This document shows positions 5,479 through 6,711 of a stretch of 6,711 nt of DNA, piece after piece. Under the pieces are notes generated by a model. That model was not told the DNA's origin and searched no databases. It saw nothing but the letters and a program-made list of their open reading frames with translations. The stretch is from positions 1 to 6,711 of the forward strand of contig JBJXHB010000570.1 of assembly GCA_046160725.1 (NCBI GenBank). The letters run 5' to 3'. Source of the DNA: JBJXHB01 sp046160725. GTDB taxonomy: Bacteria; Pseudomonadota; Gammaproteobacteria; Burkholderiales; Burkholderiaceae_C. The position numbers and the translations under genes were made by a program. Position 1 is the stretch's first letter. Each line of letters starts with the position of its first letter.

Positions 5479-6401
5479 GCTGCCGCCCAGGCCCGAGCGA
5501 TCCCCGCCGCCACGCGGGCGTTGTCGAGCACCAGCTCGACATTGGCCCGCAGGCTGTGCCCGCCGGTGATCTGCACCATGCGCTGCAGCAGGTAGGGCGT
5601 GACCGCCTTGCCAGTGATGCCGGCCGCACTTGCGTCAGCCAAAGCGGCTGCGATGGCGGCCTCGACCTGGTCGCGCGGCAGGGCATGCGCCTGCGGTATC
5701 GGGTTGGCCACGACCACGCCGCTGCCCAGGCCCAGTGCCCAGTGGGCGCGCAGCAGCGCCGCTACCGCGTCCGGGGTGTCACAGCGCGCATCCACGGGCA
5801 GGCCGCTGTCGCGACACCAGAAGGCCGGGAAGCGGTCGGTGCCATAGCCCAGCACCGGCACGCCGTGGGTCTCCAGCACCTCGAGCGTCAGCGGCAGGTC
5901 CAGGATGGCCTTGGCACCGGCACAGACCACCGCCACCGGCGTGCGCGCCAGCTCGGTGAGGTCGGCCGAGACATCCATGGACTGCGCCGCACCTCGGTGC
6001 ACGCCGCCGATGCCGCCGGTGGCAAACACCCGGATACCGGCCAAGGCCGCGATGATCATGGTCGAGGCCACGGTGGTCGCGCCGTCGCGGCCGGCCGACA
6101 CCAAGGCGGCCAGGTCGCGCCGGCTGGCCTTGGGCACGGCAGCGCCGCCGCGGGCCAGCTGCTCCAGCTGCGAATCGCTCAGCCCGGCCTTCAAGCGGCC
6201 GCCGAGGATGGCTATGGTGGCCGGCACGGCGCCATGGGCCCGAACCTCGGCCTGCACCGCCCGGGCCGCTGCCAGGTTGTCCGGCCAGGGCATGCCATGG
6301 GCCACGATGGTGGACTCCAGCGACACCACGGCCTGCCCGCCGTCCAGCGCCTGCGCCACCTCGGGCGCGATGTCGAGCAAGGCATGGCCGGGTGTCATCA
6401 T
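5463..6401 (-). CDS. psuG: Pseudouridine-5'-phosphate glycosidase
   Basis: PsuG cleaves pseudouridine 5'-phosphate reversibly into uracil and ribose 5-phosphate in the cytoplasm, breaking a C-C glycosidic bond. The 312-residue length fits the family. Signature blocks are SLESTIVAHGMPWP (27-40), PKASRRDL (90-97), ATGGIGGVHRGA (127-138), SMDVSADL (141-148) and CAGAKAILDLP (160-170). E29, K91, D147 and K164 correspond, with a constant offset of two, to E. coli E31, K93, D149 and the Schiff-base K166, so the enzyme should be active. Two ATGs are adjacent (6399-6401 and 6396-6398); neither has a clear Shine-Dalgarno sequence, so the first is chosen by convention. The gene diverges from ubiA. No pseudouridine kinase (psuK) or nucleoside transporter is visible here, unlike the common psuK-psuG arrangement. 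The related indigoidine-cluster IndA proteins are an alternative name for the same fold. Confidence 0.95.
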   Translation of the reverse strand: MMTPGHALLDIAPEVAQALDGGQAVVSLESTIVAHGMPWPDNLAAARAVQAEVRAHGAVPATIAILGGRLKAGLSDSQLEQLARGGAAVPKASRRDLAALVSAGRDGATTVASTMIIAALAGIRVFATGGIGGVHRGAAQSMDVSADLTELARTPVAVVCAGAKAILDLPLTLEVLETHGVPVLGYGTDRFPAFWCRDSGLPVDARCDTPDAVAALLRAHWALGLGSGVVVANPIPQAHALPRDQVEAAIAAALADASAAGITGKAVTPYLLQRMVQITGGHSLRANVELVLDNARVAAGIARAWAAARTPG

Positions 6402-6508
6402 GCCGACAGCTTAAGGCAGGTCGGTTGTGGCTCGCCCGCCGCCCTGGCCCACCTCGGCCCTCCGCGGTGCCCGGTGCGCCGGTCCGCTGCCGGACAATCC
6501 GCATCAGC
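6402..6508. other. Divergent intergenic region psuG-ubiA
   Basis: These 107 bases must hold promoters in both directions. On the plus side, GACAAT (6493-6498) matches four of six bases of the -10 consensus and ends ten bases before the ubiA ATG, but no -35 match stands at the usual distance. It overlaps an inverted repeat, GTCCG (6482-6486) and CGGAC (6491-6495), with a 4-base loop. On the minus side, CTTAAG at 6410-6415 is a poor -10 candidate. Neither gene shows a Shine-Dalgarno sequence here. Confidence 0.4.
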
Positions 6509-6711
6509 ATGTTCGACCGCCTGCGCCTGTACCTGGACCTGATCCGCTGGGACCGCCCGGCTGGCTGGCTGCTGCTGCTGTGGCCGTCGCTGGCGGCGCT
6601 GTGGATCGCAGCCGACGGCTGGCCGGGCTGGCATCTGCTGCTGGTCTTCGTTGCCGGAACGGTCCTGATGCGCAGCGCCGGCTGCTGCGTCAACGATGTC
6701 GCCGACCGCGA
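6509..6711 (+). CDS. ubiA: 4-hydroxybenzoate polyprenyltransferase, 5' part
   Basis: The gene runs off the right edge after 67 complete codons. UbiA is an inner-membrane prenyltransferase that joins a polyprenyl chain to 4-hydroxybenzoate, the second committed step of ubiquinone synthesis. The visible part starts MFDRLRLYLDLIRWDRPAGW, followed by a membrane segment at about 18-34 and a second at about 42-60. It ends in MRSAGCCVNDVADR (54-67), the beginning of the first aspartate-rich NDxxDRxxD motif that binds magnesium and prenyl diphosphate; N62, D63, D66 and R67 are seen, and the last aspartate lies beyond the edge. The ATG at 6509 gives the usual N-terminus of the family. No ribosome binding site precedes it, and a possible -10 lies only ten bases upstream, so the message may be nearly leaderless. 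Homologous prenyltransferases of other quinone pathways are less likely. Confidence 0.93.
   Translation, partial: MFDRLRLYLDLIRWDRPAGWLLLLWPSLAALWIAADGWPGWHLLLVFVAGTVLMRSAGCCVNDVADR

Noticed and set aside
4055..5686. A 543-codon open frame on the minus strand opposite the acyltransferase domain and the protease
   Set aside because: It crosses two real genes and the gap between them and overlaps the end of psuG; its composition is low-complexity and no family is recognisable.
5556..6542. A 328-codon plus-strand frame opposite psuG
   Set aside because: psuG on the other strand has all catalytic residues; this frame is rich in H, Q, R and G and looks like its mirror, and it also overlaps the ubiA start.
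1..6711. CRISPR array, transposon, tRNA, phage or toxin-antitoxin module
   Set aside because: No regularly spaced repeats, transposase or integrase motifs, cloverleaf sequence or paired small toxin-like genes were found on either strand.

Overview
The window is GC-rich, densely coding and chromosomal in character. The truncated UbiA at the right edge, with its RWDRPAGWLLLLWP and LMRSAGCCVNDVADR stretches, together with the codon bias, suggests a betaproteobacterium, probably Burkholderiales. This is recognition of protein style, not a database result. There are no rRNA or tRNA genes, insertion sequences, integrases, CRISPR arrays or clear signs of horizontal transfer.

Left part (1-1215): a TIM-barrel metal-dependent amidohydrolase with a probable Tat export signal. 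Positions 1216-1386 form a non-coding gap with a 12/13 direct repeat and an overlapping 9-bp inverted repeat. Middle part (1387-4598): three genes that look like one operon. They are a small exported protein of unknown function, a DUF2145-type exported protein whose GTG start overlaps the previous stop by 4 bases (GTGA), and, 21 bases later, a fusion of an LplT-like lysophospholipid transporter with a PlsC/Aas-type acyltransferase. A plausible but unproven reading is a cell-envelope module: two periplasmic proteins encoded with an inner-membrane protein that imports and re-acylates lysophospholipids.

Right part (4599-6711): a 161-base gap with GC-rich hairpins leads to a CPBP (CAAX-protease-like) intramembrane protease carrying all three family motifs. 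It converges on psuG (pseudouridine-5'-phosphate glycosidase, minus strand) with only 22 bases between the stop codons. A 12-bp tandem repeat straddles the psuG stop. psuG diverges from ubiA (4-hydroxybenzoate polyprenyltransferase, ubiquinone pathway), which runs off the right edge after 67 codons.

Most of the window is ordinary chromosome. The parts that merit attention are the DUF2145 pair coupled to the transporter-acyltransferase fusion, the repeats at 1223-1261, and psuG standing without a visible pseudouridine kinase. I see no convincing evidence for an entirely new system.
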